A stretch of DNA of 64,000 bases from Acidithiobacillus ferrooxidans ATCC 23270 (GCF_000021485.1 NC_011761.1:1828001-1892000); one strand, 5' to 3'. Numbered from the stretch's first letter, positions 9,779 to 19,024 are shown. Made by a program: numbers and translations. Notes: generated by a model from the letters alone, not told the origin.

Positions 9779-9991
9779 GGGTATCCCTCCTGAAGCAGAC
9801 CAGCCATACCGGAGCCCGCTCCGCAGATCAGAATCTTTAATCATTAGGATAGCACATGGCCCCACTCCCCTTCCCTGGCCGTAGGGTACGGCCTTGGCCC
9901 TTTGCGGCCTCGCTCTCTACCTATTCTGAGAACATTTCCTCGTCCCCATGTCACCGACCGGCAATACGGAGCCACCGAAGGGCGGCGTAAT

Positions 9992-10024
9992 GACGCCATT
10001 TCAAAGTACCTGAAATGCGTCGTC
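9992..10024. repeat. Inverted repeat upstream of the trehalose operon
   Basis: The arms ATTTCA and TGAAAT are separated by seven bases. The pairing extends outward through GACGC and GCGTC with one bulged base, giving a stem of about 11 bp. It lies in the ~300-bp gap between the hydrolase stop and the first trehalose gene, both on the minus strand. There is no T-tract, so it could be an operator, an mRNA-end hairpin or chance. End coordinates are approximate. Confidence 0.35.
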
Positions 10025-10096
10025 CTCGGATGGAGACGGCTGCGCCAGCAGTTAATGGGGTAACCAGCACTCGATCATCCTCAGGCGTGGGTGCAC

Positions 10097-10738
10097 CTAC
10101 TTCTTGAAATGGCGCTGAAACCACGCCAAGGCCAGGCTTGCGGCCTCTTCCAAGGTGCCTGGCTCCTCAAAAAGATGGGTGGCGCCGGGAACAATGACCA
10201 TCTGCTTCTCTGCCCGCAGCTCGGCGTAGGCCGTTTCATTCATGCCGATGACCACATCGTCGAGACCACCGACGATCAGGAGGGTAGGAGCCGTCACCCG
10301 GGAGATGGCCGGTCCGGTCAGATCAGGCCTCCCGCCGCGGGAGACCACAGCAGCGATAGCGTCACCAAATTGGGCGGCTGCGCGCAAGGCTGCCGCAGCG
10401 CCGGTGCTGGCACCGAAATAACCCAGGGGCAGGCCCGCTGCCTCCGGCTGTCGCTGTGTCCAGCGGGTAGCTAAAGCCAGGCGCTCGCTCAGCAGACCGA
10501 TATCGAAGCGGGTGGCATATACCCGATCCTCCTCTTCGGTCAGCAGATCAAAGAGCAAGGTAGCAATACCGCCGTCACGCAGCACCTGCGCCACGTAATT
10601 ATTCCTGGGACTTAGGCGGCTGCTGCCGCTGCCGTGAGCAAAGAGCACCAGGCCGAGGGCGTTTTCGGGAATCACCCAGTTGCCTTCCAATCTCAACCCT
10701 TCTGCCGAAATGTGAACGGACCGTTCTGACCCTACCAT
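10097..10738 (-). CDS. Alpha/beta hydrolase of the dienelactone-hydrolase type
   Basis: 213 residues, cytoplasmic, with no signal peptide. The nucleophile elbow is GYFGASTGAAAA (Ser in GxSxG). The acidic residue lies in LIVGGLDDVVIG and the catalytic His in VPGATHLFEEPG. The oxyanion segment LFAHGSGSSRLSPRN follows the first strands. This short class of hydrolase is often annotated as dienelactone-hydrolase-like, sometimes fused or next to phosphoribosyltransferases, but none is adjacent here. The ATG follows GGAGGTAAGGC. The substrate cannot be inferred. It is probably transcribed alone or with the downstream trehalose genes after a long gap. Confidence 0.82.
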   Translation of the reverse strand: MVGSERSVHISAEGLRLEGNWVIPENALGLVLFAHGSGSSRLSPRNNYVAQVLRDGGIATLLFDLLTEEEDRVYATRFDIGLLSERLALATRWTQRQPEAAGLPLGYFGASTGAAAALRAAAQFGDAIAAVVSRGGRPDLTGPAISRVTAPTLLIVGGLDDVVIGMNETAYAELRAEKQMVIVPGATHLFEEPGTLEEAASLALAWFQRHFKK

Positions 10739-10899
10739 GCCTTACCTCCCGTTGACCGATCAACTCGCTCATGACAACAATGGTCACGGCCAATCGTGCC
10801 AAAAATCCGGGCGTCATCCCAAAACCCCTGCATAGCAGCCAGAATACAGCAGGTAAATGCTGCATCCGACACGCACGGCGGAGCGGTTTGCGGGCGCAA

Positions 10900-11337
10900 T
10901 TACTCCACTTTCACTTCAATGGCATTATGCTTCGCCCGAGCACTTTTGGGCACCTGAAGATTCAGCATACCATCCTTGAACGTGGCTTTTATGTTGGATT
11001 CGTCAACATTATCTGGCAGCGTAAAGCTACGGATGAAACTTCCGTAGTATCGCTCGATTCTATGAAATTTTTTCCCTTTCTCCTCCTTCTCCTGCTTCCG
11101 TTCCCCCTGGATGGTAAGCACCCCTTTATCCACACTGACTTTGACATCTTCTTTCTTGACCTCAGGTATTTCGGCCTTGATCAGGAACTCGTTATCAGTC
11201 TCGCTGATATCAACGCGGGGCGACCAATCACCCGCTGTTATGAGTTCCTGACGCCGGGAAGGCCAACCCATCGACATTACATAGCGGTCGAACATGTCGT
11301 CTATTTCACGCAGTGGTTCCCATTTCATAAGTGCCAT
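10900..11337 (-). CDS. Small heat shock protein, Hsp20/alpha-crystallin family
   Basis: 145 residues. The short N-terminal arm MALMKWEPLREIDDMFDRY is followed by an alpha-crystallin domain (about residues 38-130) from DWSPRVDISE to the strand containing DGMLNLQVPK. A C-terminal extension ends in IEVKVE, where an IxV element normally docks into a neighbouring subunit. The protein is an ATP-independent holdase that binds unfolding proteins in the cytoplasm. The ATG follows CAGGAGCAATAAC. Its 5' leader is about 100 nt long if the TATAAT at 11448-11453 is used. Confidence 0.93.
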   Translation of the reverse strand: MALMKWEPLREIDDMFDRYVMSMGWPSRRQELITAGDWSPRVDISETDNEFLIKAEIPEVKKEDVKVSVDKGVLTIQGERKQEKEEKGKKFHRIERYYGSFIRSFTLPDNVDESNIKATFKDGMLNLQVPKSARAKHNAIEVKVE

Positions 11338-11675
11338 GTTATTGCTCCTGAATGATGCGGGACGGGGCCCTCACCTTGCAGGATCGCCCGCGTTCTGTCC
11401 GGCAAGGCCTGGCGCTGCGCTGTTGAATCTCAACGCCAGTCCATTTCATTATAGCAATGGATTCCCGCACCATGGTGGTGCGCATCACTCTGGGATTCCG
11501 CAGGGGGTGCCCCGGTGGTGACAGATATCGTGGCGGGTGCCGCCCTCGTTGTCATGGCTGGCGACGCGACCATTGCCGGCTGGTCTACAATTGCAGAATC
11601 AGGCTTGTTGCTTTCCGTAAACCCGCGACGGTACGTCGTCATGGAAGTTATATGGCGACTACAAGGAGGTGTTTC
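11338..11675. other. Divergent intergenic region between hsp20 and the alcohol dehydrogenase
   Basis: 338 bp without a convincing gene. It holds a minus-strand TATAAT, a short dyad GTTGA-ATC-TCAAC near 11422-11434 inside the likely hsp20 leader, and the Shine-Dalgarno AAGGAGG for the dehydrogenase at its right end. I see no CIRCE element and no clear sigma-32 promoter. Confidence 0.5.
11448..11453 (-). promoter_or_regulatory. Candidate -10 element (TATAAT) for hsp20
   Basis: On the minus strand the hexamer is a perfect TATAAT, about 110 bp upstream of the hsp20 ATG. No good -35 is visible 16-18 bp upstream, so the call rests on the -10 alone. The long leader between it and the ATG could hold an RNA thermometer. 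Confidence 0.35.
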
Positions 11676-12683
11676 ATGCATGCCATGGTTCTGGAAGAGG
11701 TGGGTAGGCCTTTGGTGCCCACTGAATTGCCGCGACCGCGGCCACAGCCGGGCCAGGTCCTGGTAAAAATACTGGCGTGCGGAGTGTGCCGTACCGATCT
11801 GCATGTAGTGGACGGTGAATTGCCCAACCCCAAACTACCACTCGTTCCCGGCCATGAAGTAGTCGGCCAGATAGAATCGGTGGGAAGCCCCGATATTTCC
11901 TTACAGACCGGTCAGATGGTGGGAATTCCCTGGCTCGCATGGACCTGCGGTGCCTGCGAATATTGTCGAGCAGGACGGGAGAATCTTTGTGACCAGGCGC
12001 GTTTTCATGGCTACACCGTGGATGGCGGTTACGCCGAGTATATGGTCGCCGATGCGCGTTACTGCTTCCCTCTTCCAGACATTTACGCCAATCCGGAAGG
12101 TGCCCCGCTGTTGTGTGCGGGGCTCATCGGCTTTCGGGCCTTACGTTTTGCCGCGGGAAGACGACGCCTGGGTCTTTATGGATTCGGCGCTGCCGCGCAT
12201 TTACTGATTCAGGTAGCGCGTTATCAAGGCATGGAGGTCTATGCATTTACCCGCCCGGGCGATAGCAAGGCACAGGATCTAGCGATCAAATTGGGGGCTG
12301 TGTGGGTAGGTGGATCGGAGGTCCTGCCGCCACAACCGCTGGATGCGGCAATTTTGTTTGCACCGGTTGGAGCCCTGATACCTATTGCTCTTCAGGCGGT
12401 CAAGAAAGGGGGTGTTGTGATCAGTGCGGGGATTCACATGTCGGATATCCCAGCTTTCCCCTATTCCTTACTCTGGGAGGAGCGACAGGTGCGATCGGTT
12501 GCCAACCTGACGCGCAAAGATGCCGAGGACTATTTCCCACTGGCACGACGGGTCCCGGTGCAAAGCCATATCACGACGTATCCTTTGGCCATGGCGAATG
12601 TGGCATTGGCGGATTTGAGAGGTGGCGCGGTCCACGGTGCCGCGGTACTGGTTATGGGGGCATGGCAGGAACGCGAGACGTGA
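11676..12683 (+). CDS. Zinc-dependent alcohol dehydrogenase family protein
   Basis: 335 residues. The frame is open upstream, but the ATG at 11676 follows AAGGAGGTGTTTC and begins the GroES-like domain. Catalytic zinc ligands are in CGVCRTDLHVVDG and GHEVVGQI. The structural zinc cluster is CGACEYCRAGRENLC (four Cys). The Rossmann loop is GLYGFGAAAHLL, diverging slightly from the usual GxGxxG. It is a medium-chain NAD(P)-dependent dehydrogenase of the AdhP/zinc-binding type that interconverts alcohols and aldehydes; the substrate is unknown. The stop overlaps the GTG start of the next gene (GTGA), so the two are probably co-translated. Confidence 0.88.
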   Translation: MHAMVLEEVGRPLVPTELPRPRPQPGQVLVKILACGVCRTDLHVVDGELPNPKLPLVPGHEVVGQIESVGSPDISLQTGQMVGIPWLAWTCGACEYCRAGRENLCDQARFHGYTVDGGYAEYMVADARYCFPLPDIYANPEGAPLLCAGLIGFRALRFAAGRRRLGLYGFGAAAHLLIQVARYQGMEVYAFTRPGDSKAQDLAIKLGAVWVGGSEVLPPQPLDAAILFAPVGALIPIALQAVKKGGVVISAGIHMSDIPAFPYSLLWEERQVRSVANLTRKDAEDYFPLARRVPVQSHITTYPLAMANVALADLRGGAVHGAAVLVMGAWQERET

Positions 12684-13462
12684 AAAGGATATGGATTCTG
12701 ATGGTCCTGTTATGGCCCGCTTCTGCTGCTGGCGGCGGCGCACTCGCGGCAACAACGCCGGCACCAGCTTGGTTGCGTGTTGCCCGCGCGCTTGCGCAAA
12801 TGCACTATTTACCAGGGCAAGTGGGCTGGACCGGGCTAGGGGGGGAAAACCCACAAATTTGGTGGTTATGGCCGTCAGGCACGCCGCCTTCACTGCAGAT
12901 GCTCACCCCGAACTCTCCGGGATCGCCCTTGCTCTTCGGGGCACTGGATTTTTTTGCCAAGGTGCACGGGCTGCCATGGTCCAACCAAAGCAGCGACTGG
13001 TTTGATCATGACAACCGCCATCGCCTTTATGCGGCTGTCCTTGCCGCCCATCGGCGCGGAGAAGACGCGCCAAAGCCGTTTGTGTGGGTTTATGTGCGCA
13101 AAGGCACGCCAGAAACGTTGTCCATCTGGCGCTACAACGCGGAAACGGATAGGGGTAAATGGGTGTTGCAAAGCCCGACCAATACCGGGGTGCCCGGTGC
13201 GATCACCCCCAACGGTACCTGGGCAGTCTACGCGCGCTTTCTGAGTACGCGAATGACCGGTTGTTTTCCCCATGGCGAGTGTTATAACGATTCAGGCGTG
13301 CGCTTCGTCAACTACTTCTGGGATGGCCGTGCGGTGCACTATTTTCCCCGTCTTGCGTACGGGTTTCGGCAAAGTAACGGTTGTGTGGAACTGCCGTTAA
13401 AGGCGGCACAAAGAGCCTATGGAATGATGCATATCGGTACGCCGGTGACGGTGGCGCCATGA
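12680..13462 (+). CDS. Exported L,D-transpeptidase (YkuD fold)
   Basis: 260 residues from a GTG at 12680, which overlaps the dehydrogenase stop and lies 9 bases after AGGA. An ATG at 12662 is an alternative adding six residues. A signal peptide (KRIWILMVLLWPASAAGGGALA) directs export. The C-terminal YkuD domain contains the catalytic Cys in RQSNGCVELPL, with an upstream conserved His in VHYFPRLAYGF. Such enzymes form 3-3 crosslinks in peptidoglycan or attach proteins to it. Two extra Cys in TGCFPHGECYND may form a disulfide. Pairing with a dehydrogenase gene is probably transcriptional rather than functional. Confidence 0.85.
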   Translation: MKRIWILMVLLWPASAAGGGALAATTPAPAWLRVARALAQMHYLPGQVGWTGLGGENPQIWWLWPSGTPPSLQMLTPNSPGSPLLFGALDFFAKVHGLPWSNQSSDWFDHDNRHRLYAAVLAAHRRGEDAPKPFVWVYVRKGTPETLSIWRYNAETDRGKWVLQSPTNTGVPGAITPNGTWAVYARFLSTRMTGCFPHGECYNDSGVRFVNYFWDGRAVHYFPRLAYGFRQSNGCVELPLKAAQRAYGMMHIGTPVTVAP

Positions 13463-13784
13463 TACGTTTGAGGCGGCTCAGCGGGAGAGATAATCCATAG
13501 TAATCAGGATAAGGTCGCAGTGCGCCTTCTGGTGTTGCCTCCTTCCGCATTTCAAAAGGGGTTGCAAATCAGAATGACGCTGGACGGAAAAATCCGACCT
13601 CATGTGCGGACGCGCGCATCTTTCACCATGACTCATGTATACCGTGGGAAAATCGTGACCGTGTCCCCCGTGGTGGGTGTTTTATCCATGGCATGCTTCC
13701 CGTTTATTTCATGCCGCTTCCATTCATTAGGCCTGGCAACGGATATATGGGCTGGGGTCAAAAGATTCCCAAAGAGAGGGCTTA
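13463..13784. other. Intergenic region before the M48 protease gene
   Basis: 322 bp. A plus-strand frame is open from 13520 into the next gene, but its predicted protein has no recognisable features and overlaps htpX in another frame, so I do not call it. The Shine-Dalgarno of the protease gene (GAGAGGG) is at its right end. Nothing else stands out. Confidence 0.4.
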
Positions 13785-14726
13785 ATGTTGCGTTGGCGTT
13801 GGCACCATCTTGTCAATTGGCTTGAATCGACAGGCATCATCAGCGCGATGTTGTTGCTGATGATGTGGATCGGTTGGCTCCTGGGTGGAGTAGATACGCT
13901 TTACGTGATGTTGGGTGCGGGCATTCTGTTTATTTTATTTGCGCCCCGGCTGATGCCACAATTACTCATTCGTAGAATGGGAGCGGAAGTCATTACACCC
14001 GGGCAATCGCCGCTGCTCTTCGATATGGTGCAAAGATTGTCCGAACGCTCCGGGCTGGAACATTTTCCGACCTTGTATCACCTGCCCACCCCTGCCCTGA
14101 ATGCATTTTCCACCGGACTGGATGCACATGTGTCCTTGGTGATTTCCGATGGCCTGCTGCGCACACTTGATGGGCGTGAACTGGCTGCTGTGTTGGCACA
14201 TGAGATCTCCCATATCCGCCACAAGGATATCTGGGTCATGATTGTTGCGGATCTCTTCAGCCAGATGACATGGACGTTCTGTTTGCTGGGCCAGGTTTTG
14301 ATCCTGATCAATTTACCCTTATGGATCATGCATAAGTACACCATGCCATGGGGACTGATTTTTTTGCTGATGGTCGCACCCTCGGTAAGTATGTCGTTGC
14401 AATTGGTTCTTTCTCGCACACGTGAGTTTGAGGCGGATCGTGGTGCCATGGAACTCACCCATGACCCCCAGGGTCTGGCCAGCGCACTGCAAAAGATGGA
14501 AGATGCCCAGGAACGGGAAATGAAAATACTGTTCCCCAAACTGGGGAGAGTAGCCGTTCCCTCGTGGTTACGCACCCATCCGAGGACAGAAGAACGCATT
14601 CGCCGACTTTTCGCCACAGCGCGTCCCTTGAGCCATCCGGAAATATGGGCATGGGACCACGGTGTAAGTCTGCCCATAGCCAAAGACCTGCCACGCTGGC
14701 GTCACCTGTCGGGTTTTCGCTGGTAG
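13785..14726 (+). CDS. M48 family membrane zinc metalloprotease (HtpX-like)
   Basis: 313 residues. Two N-terminal membrane helices (about residues 20-65) are followed by a cytoplasmic-face catalytic domain with the zinc motif HEISH in LAAVLAHEISHIRHKD. The third ligand Glu is in SRTREFEADRGAMELTHDP. Another hydrophobic pair lies between about 155 and 205. HtpX-type proteases degrade misfolded membrane proteins. Domain order and length match the family. The gene is preceded by a 322-bp gap and followed by the MFS pump 104 bp downstream. Nearby Hsp20 may reflect a stress-response neighbourhood, which is inference. Confidence 0.88.
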   Translation: MLRWRWHHLVNWLESTGIISAMLLLMMWIGWLLGGVDTLYVMLGAGILFILFAPRLMPQLLIRRMGAEVITPGQSPLLFDMVQRLSERSGLEHFPTLYHLPTPALNAFSTGLDAHVSLVISDGLLRTLDGRELAAVLAHEISHIRHKDIWVMIVADLFSQMTWTFCLLGQVLILINLPLWIMHKYTMPWGLIFLLMVAPSVSMSLQLVLSRTREFEADRGAMELTHDPQGLASALQKMEDAQEREMKILFPKLGRVAVPSWLRTHPRTEERIRRLFATARPLSHPEIWAWDHGVSLPIAKDLPRWRHLSGFRW

Positions 14727-14830
14727 TGGGGACAGCGCATTACTTTCTCACGGCAGGAATCCCCATTGGCTGGCACCCCGTATAGCTCACGGCGGGCGCA
14801 ATTCACGGTTTTACCAAAGGAGATAACCCC

Positions 14831-16360
14831 TTGGCGGCAAGCGCAATTCATGCGACTACCCCTCCTGAATCATCCCAAGAGCATCGTTGGCTGATCACCA
14901 TCGCCTTCATGCTGGCGATGGTGATGGTCTTGTTGGACATGACCGTAGTGAGCGTGGCGCTGCCCTATATGATGGGAACCTTGGCTGCTACGCCGAACCG
15001 GATCACTTGGGTGCTCACCGCCTATCTGGCCGCCAACGCAGTCACTATACCATTGACCAGCCATCTTGCCGCCCTCTTTGGGCGGCGGCGTCTTTTCCTC
15101 ATCAGTGTTTCCGGTTTTGTCGTTGCCTCGGGGCTGTGCGGGGCGAGCCAGACTTTGGCGGAAATCGTCTTTTTACGCACCCTGCAAGGGGGATTCGGCG
15201 CGCTCATGGTGGTCTTGGCCCAATCCACCATGGTCAACCTCTTTCCGGGCAAGGAACGGGGGCGAGCCATGGCCATTTGGGGCATGGTGCTGATGGTGGC
15301 GCCGGCCATGGGTCCGGTCTTTGGCGGCTATATCACGCAGCACATGGGCTGGCGTTGGCTGTTCTACATCAACCTTCCCGTCGGGATTTTTTCGCTCTTG
15401 CTGGGTGCCGCCACCATGCGGAAGAGCGAAAGAAAAAATCTGGCCACCGACTGGCCGGGTCTGTTGCTCATGGCGATTGGAATCGGCAGCCTGCAAATCG
15501 TGCTGTCACGGGGTAATGAGGATTATTGGTTTGACTCCAGACTCATCGTGGCCCTGTCGATCCTCGCGGTTTTTGGTATCCTCACCTTTTTGCTGCGGGG
15601 ATGGATGATCGCCGACAACATCATCGATCTCCATCTCTTTCGCGACCGCAGTTTCGCTACCGCCACGCTGATCACCGGCGTATTCGGCCTTGGCCTCTTC
15701 GGCACCACCGCCATGCAGCCGCTCATGCTGGAGGGGCTGCTGAATTACATGCCGGAAACCATCGGCTGGGTCATGTTTCCGCGCGGCGTTGCCAGCGCCG
15801 TTACCATGATGATCGTTGGGCGCTTCATCAATCGTTACCAGCCGCGACTTTTTATCGTAGCCGGGGTTTTGCTGACCGGGATCAGTACCTGGATCATGAC
15901 CAGTTACAGTCTGTATATCAGTCCTGTTTGGGTCATTTATCCCGGTATTATCCGGGGGATCGGCATGGGGATGATCTTCGTGCCCCTTACCGTCATCGCC
16001 TTCGATACCCTGCCGCTTGCGGTATCGGCGGAAGCCAGCGGCATTTTCAACCTCGCCCGCACCCTCGGGAATTCCATCGGCATCGCCATCGACGGTACCG
16101 TGCTCACGAATGAGACCCAGATCAACTGGAACCAGTTGGGCGGACACATCAATACCTTCAGTGCGACGCTGCCGAATTGGCTGCAAGCCAGCGGATTGGC
16201 ACCACAGGATCCTCGCGTCTGGGCATTGCTCGGTCAGACCTTATTCAGCCAGGCCGAAATGATCGGCTTCCTGGACGTGTTTCAGTGGATCACCATCATC
16301 TTCTTTTGCTTGTTACCCCTGATATTGCTCATCCCCAAGCGTATTCTTCCAACAGGTTAA
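14831..16360 (+). CDS. MFS drug transporter, DHA2/EmrB-QacA type (14 TM)
   Basis: 509 residues from a TTG start at 14831, supported by AAAGGAG eight bases upstream. Fourteen hydrophobic segments are distributed across the protein. The DHA2 motif in the first helix reads MVLLDMTVVSVALPYMMGTL. The loop-2/3 motif A is LAALFGRRRLF and motif C appears as MAPAMGPVFGGYI. These proton antiporters export hydrophobic compounds; EmrB-type members usually work with an EmrA adaptor, which is absent here. The gene ends just before the insertion-sequence region and the TOMM locus. A link to that locus is not supported by sequence. Confidence 0.87.
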   Translation: MAASAIHATTPPESSQEHRWLITIAFMLAMVMVLLDMTVVSVALPYMMGTLAATPNRITWVLTAYLAANAVTIPLTSHLAALFGRRRLFLISVSGFVVASGLCGASQTLAEIVFLRTLQGGFGALMVVLAQSTMVNLFPGKERGRAMAIWGMVLMVAPAMGPVFGGYITQHMGWRWLFYINLPVGIFSLLLGAATMRKSERKNLATDWPGLLLMAIGIGSLQIVLSRGNEDYWFDSRLIVALSILAVFGILTFLLRGWMIADNIIDLHLFRDRSFATATLITGVFGLGLFGTTAMQPLMLEGLLNYMPETIGWVMFPRGVASAVTMMIVGRFINRYQPRLFIVAGVLLTGISTWIMTSYSLYISPVWVIYPGIIRGIGMGMIFVPLTVIAFDTLPLAVSAEASGIFNLARTLGNSIGIAIDGTVLTNETQINWNQLGGHINTFSATLPNWLQASGLAPQDPRVWALLGQTLFSQAEMIGFLDVFQWITIIFFCLLPLILLIPKRILPTG

Positions 16361-16429
16361 GCCGAGATGACCGGTACGGATGGGACGAGAATGGACAGGA
16401 GGAGCGTCCGGAAGCCCGCGTTGGTGGTG

Positions 16430-16579
16430 CAGCTTCAGCCAGAGATCCCCGAAGCGCCACACCCGACGGTAGGCTTCGCTCTCCCAGCCGTCCACCTGAT
16501 TATGGGTTTGGCGGCGCAAGGCCCAGACCGTGAGATCCAGGCGAAAGGGCGGGCGCGGCGCGAGGGTGAAAAATCCCAT
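16430..16579 (-). pseudogene. Fragment of a DNA-3-methyladenine glycosylase-like gene
   Basis: The minus-strand frame starting at 16579 reads FRLDLTVWALRRQTHN and then a YRRVW segment, which resembles the N-terminal domain of AlkA-like glycosylases. After about 50 residues the similarity ends and the frame runs into unrelated sequence. Just upstream (16581-16645) another frame ends in ELEESGGSYRPDLTR with a TAG, looking like the tail of a preceding gene with a frameshift. Both look like debris of an operon broken by the adjacent insertion sequence. Family call is tentative. Confidence 0.4.
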
Positions 16580-16726
16580 GCTAGCGCGTCAGGTCCGGCC
16601 GATAGCTGCCTCCGGATTCTTCGAGTTCCTGCCACCATACTCCAGAAAGCCTGGAATGAACCTAAAAAAGCAGTTACGGCCCGGCCAGAGCAGGAATCGC
16701 CCCATCGGGTAACCACGGTGATTGGG

Positions 16727-18277
16727 TAATTTAGGCGACGATGTAGCGCACGAGGAGGTCCCATGGCTGGCGCCCCAGCAACCGCTCCGCAGTCTGGCGA
16801 ACCGCCCGTAAGCCTCGGCGGATATTCTCAATTCCGCGCTCGACCTTTTTCTGCGCGGCATGCATGAGCGTCAGGTAAAGCTGGGTCTGTCCAGCGTGTT
16901 TCGTGCTTCGGCCTATGGCGGACAGCAGCAATGGACGGCTGGTGATAGCCTCTCGCCGGGATTCCGGAAAGGCCAGTCGGGTATACCAGCTCCACCAGTT
17001 ATACACCAGTCCCACCGCACGGGCAGAAAGTCGGCAACGCGCCAGATCCCGGGTGGTGTAGCCACCCCACCCCCATTGATTCTTGAGTTCGTCAAAACCG
17101 TTCTCCGCATCCACCCGGTCCCGGTACATCTGCGCGATGCCCAGAATACTTTCTGTAAGATCCGTCACCAGCACGGCGTATTCGTAGACCTTGGTCTGTC
17201 GCCGGTCCACGAAAGCAAATTCCAGTTGGCCCTGCTGTTCCTGGGTGGCGATCAGGTTTTGCTTCAGCAAACGCCGGAGAATGACCACCCGACGGCTCTG
17301 CTGCCACCCGGCCAGTTGAATACGATCCTCGCGACCTTCCCAACCCTGTCCCGCATCCACCCAGTCCCGGCGGGTAAAAACCCGCTGCAGCAGGCGCTTG
17401 ACGCGGGGTGACTGACGTAATTTGAACAGGTACGGCTGCTGCCGGGACTCCATTTCCCGAATAACGGCGTCATTACCAAAACCACAGTCGCCACGGACCA
17501 GATAAGGGCGCTGTTCAGTATTCAGGGAGTCCAGTACGCGGTTCAGTCCTGGTTGGACATGGTTGGAGGCCGTGGTGTTGCCGGCCGTGACTTCCACATC
17601 CAGCAGCAGACGAGATTGCCCATCCAGTACGCGTGATAGGCGTGGGACGGACGCCCCGGTTTGTGCGGATTGTAGCCCACTTCCGCCCCTTCCTGATGCC
17701 CGAACAAGGTTTTGATGGTGGTATCGATATCGAGAATCCAGGGCGTGTGACAGGCCGCTGTTACGCTTTTGAACAAATGCTTGCGCATCCATTCGGTCCC
17801 TTCGGCTTCGGGGATTTTCCCCAGCGCCCGGCGCAGAGCGTCTTCGCTGACGATCTTGCTCATCCCCAGGATTTAGGGACTCACGCCATCACTGCGTAAT
17901 GCCGTGACGTGTGCGTAGCGTCGGTGACCTGCCAGGATGGAGAGATTCCAGGTGCCCAATACATCGCGCTTCTTCGGGGCATTGGGGCTGTTGTAGATCA
18001 AGGGGCATTCTTCTACCCAGGCATCAAACAAACCGCTGACCTCCAGAAACTCAGCAAAGAACACCAACTGGCCAAAGGGAGTAGCGGCCGATTCCGGATC
18101 CCAGGATACCTGAACGCGACCGCCCAGTGTGTCCACGACCATGGCTTTTACTGCCGCAGGAATGGCCTTTTGCGACCGATTTTCGTCATCACCCACAGGG
18201 TGAGCCTCCATGACAATGGAAAAACCAATCATATCAAAGATATCCTGCCAAATCAGTAGAGGTAACTGCCGAATTTA
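16727..18277 (-). mobile_element. Degenerate insertion sequence with DDE transposase (IS4/IS1380-like), stop plus frameshift
   Basis: The transposase gene spans 18232 to 16731. Its first part (18232-17876) ends at an in-frame TAA at 17873-17875. The same frame resumes with SEDALRRALGKI and the first catalytic block WILDIDTTIKTLFGHQEGAE followed by GYNPHKPGRPSH. Near 17640 it shifts frame into the long C-terminal part carrying LVRGDCGFGND (second Asp) and MYRDRVDAENGFDELKNQWG (catalytic Glu). All DDE residues survive but in separate frames, so it is inactive unless it recodes. Imperfect ends TAATTTAGGC (16727) and GCCGAATTTA (18268) may be its terminal repeats. The IS1380 versus IS4 assignment is uncertain. 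Confidence 0.75.
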
Positions 18278-18493
18278 GAATAATACGCTGGTCTATCATC
18301 AATTGATTTCTGGACTGCTTCGTTGTCAATTGAATAAAAACTCCATATTGTCATGAACGTGCAAGAATAGGTTCATAAATGTGTAACATAACTGTGTTAG
18401 GCTTAATGCAAAATGTTAGGTTTTTGGATTAAACAAGGGCGCGCCCTAGAATGAAGTGCAACACCTCTGGTCGAAGGTAGGCGGAGGTAAGGG

Positions 18494-18722
18494 ATGGTAA
18501 GAAAATATACGCAATTGATGCCCGATCAGCAGAACCAGATTCAGCGTGGTTTAAACCAAGGTGAGTATTCGCGGCATTGCTAGGCAGCTGGGCAGGAGTC
18601 CCAGCACGATCAGGCGGAAGATTCGGCGAGGCTGCGTGACGCACGGACTTATGATGTAATGTGCGGTCGGGAAGAGGCCCAGAGGCGACGACGCGAGGGA
18701 GCCAGAAAGTTGACTGTTTCAA
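18494..18722 (+). mobile_element. IS30-family transposase N-terminal remnant
   Basis: The pieces lie in successive frames: MVRKYTQLMPDQQNQIQRGLN, then IARQLGRSPSTIRRKIRRG, then YDVMCGREEAQRRRREGARK. Together they reproduce the N-terminal helix-turn-helix of IS30 transposases (YTQLxxxxRxQI, IAxxLGRSxSTIxRE, YxAxxAQxxAxxRR). At least two frameshifts and the absence of a DDE domain show a decayed fragment. It abuts the AT-rich TOMM locus on its left side. Confidence 0.7.
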
Positions 18723-18816
18723 TTTCTGCTATTGGTTGAATGGAGGGGAAATTATGAACACATAGTTAATAGATACCATTGAAAAAATTTTACCCCATTT
18801 CTATAGGAGAAACACA

Positions 18817-18954
18817 ATGTTTAAGATTTCAGCATTTGGTAACGACGTATTCAGCAATAACATCGGCAACGTTCGTGGCAACCGACCATTGAGTTCGAGC
18901 GGCCAGGGCGGTATATACTGCTGTTGTTGCGCAGACTGCTGCTGCTGCGGATAA
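18817..18954 (+). CDS. TOMM (thiazole/oxazole-modified peptide) precursor with CCCC-AD-CCCC core
   Basis: 45 residues, preceded by AGGAG seven bases upstream of the ATG. The leader (about residues 1-30) reads MFKISAFGNDVFSNN then IGNVRGNRPLSSSGQ and has no signal peptide. The probable core is GGIYCCCCADCCCCG at the C-terminus: eight cysteines in two blocks of four separated by Ala-Asp, plus Tyr34 before the first block. A short peptide with a Cys-dense tail directly upstream of YcaO-, ThiF- and SagB-type genes is the classic layout of TOMM precursors such as the streptolysin S type. Expected product: cysteines cyclised to thiazolines and oxidised to thiazoles. The leader cleavage site is not visible; the GQGG region (29-32) is a guess. 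Confidence 0.88.
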   Translation: MFKISAFGNDVFSNNIGNVRGNRPLSSSGQGGIYCCCCADCCCCG

Positions 18955-18975
18955 TGACAATTAACTAGCCTTTAC

Positions 18976-19003
18976 GTGCGGCGCTTAAAGAGCCGCACTT
19001 TTT
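18976..19003 (+). terminator. Hairpin terminator/attenuator between precursor and modification genes
   Basis: A perfect 7-bp stem, GTGCGGC (18976-18982) with GCCGCAC (18992-18998), closes a 9-base loop and is followed by TTTTTA. It lies 21 bp after the precursor stop and 22 bp before the next gene. This fits an intrinsic terminator that lets part of transcription through, giving more precursor than enzyme, as is common in ribosomal-peptide clusters. Confidence 0.75.
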
Positions 19004-19024
19004 ATAGTTGTAATAGGAGGATAA

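Noticed and set aside
13520-13825. 101-residue ORF before the M48 protease
   Set aside because: Overlaps the protease start in another frame and has no features or Shine-Dalgarno.
18779-18807. Promoter TTGAAA/TATAGG immediately before the precursor
   Set aside because: The -10 would overlap the Shine-Dalgarno, leaving no ribosome site on the mRNA.
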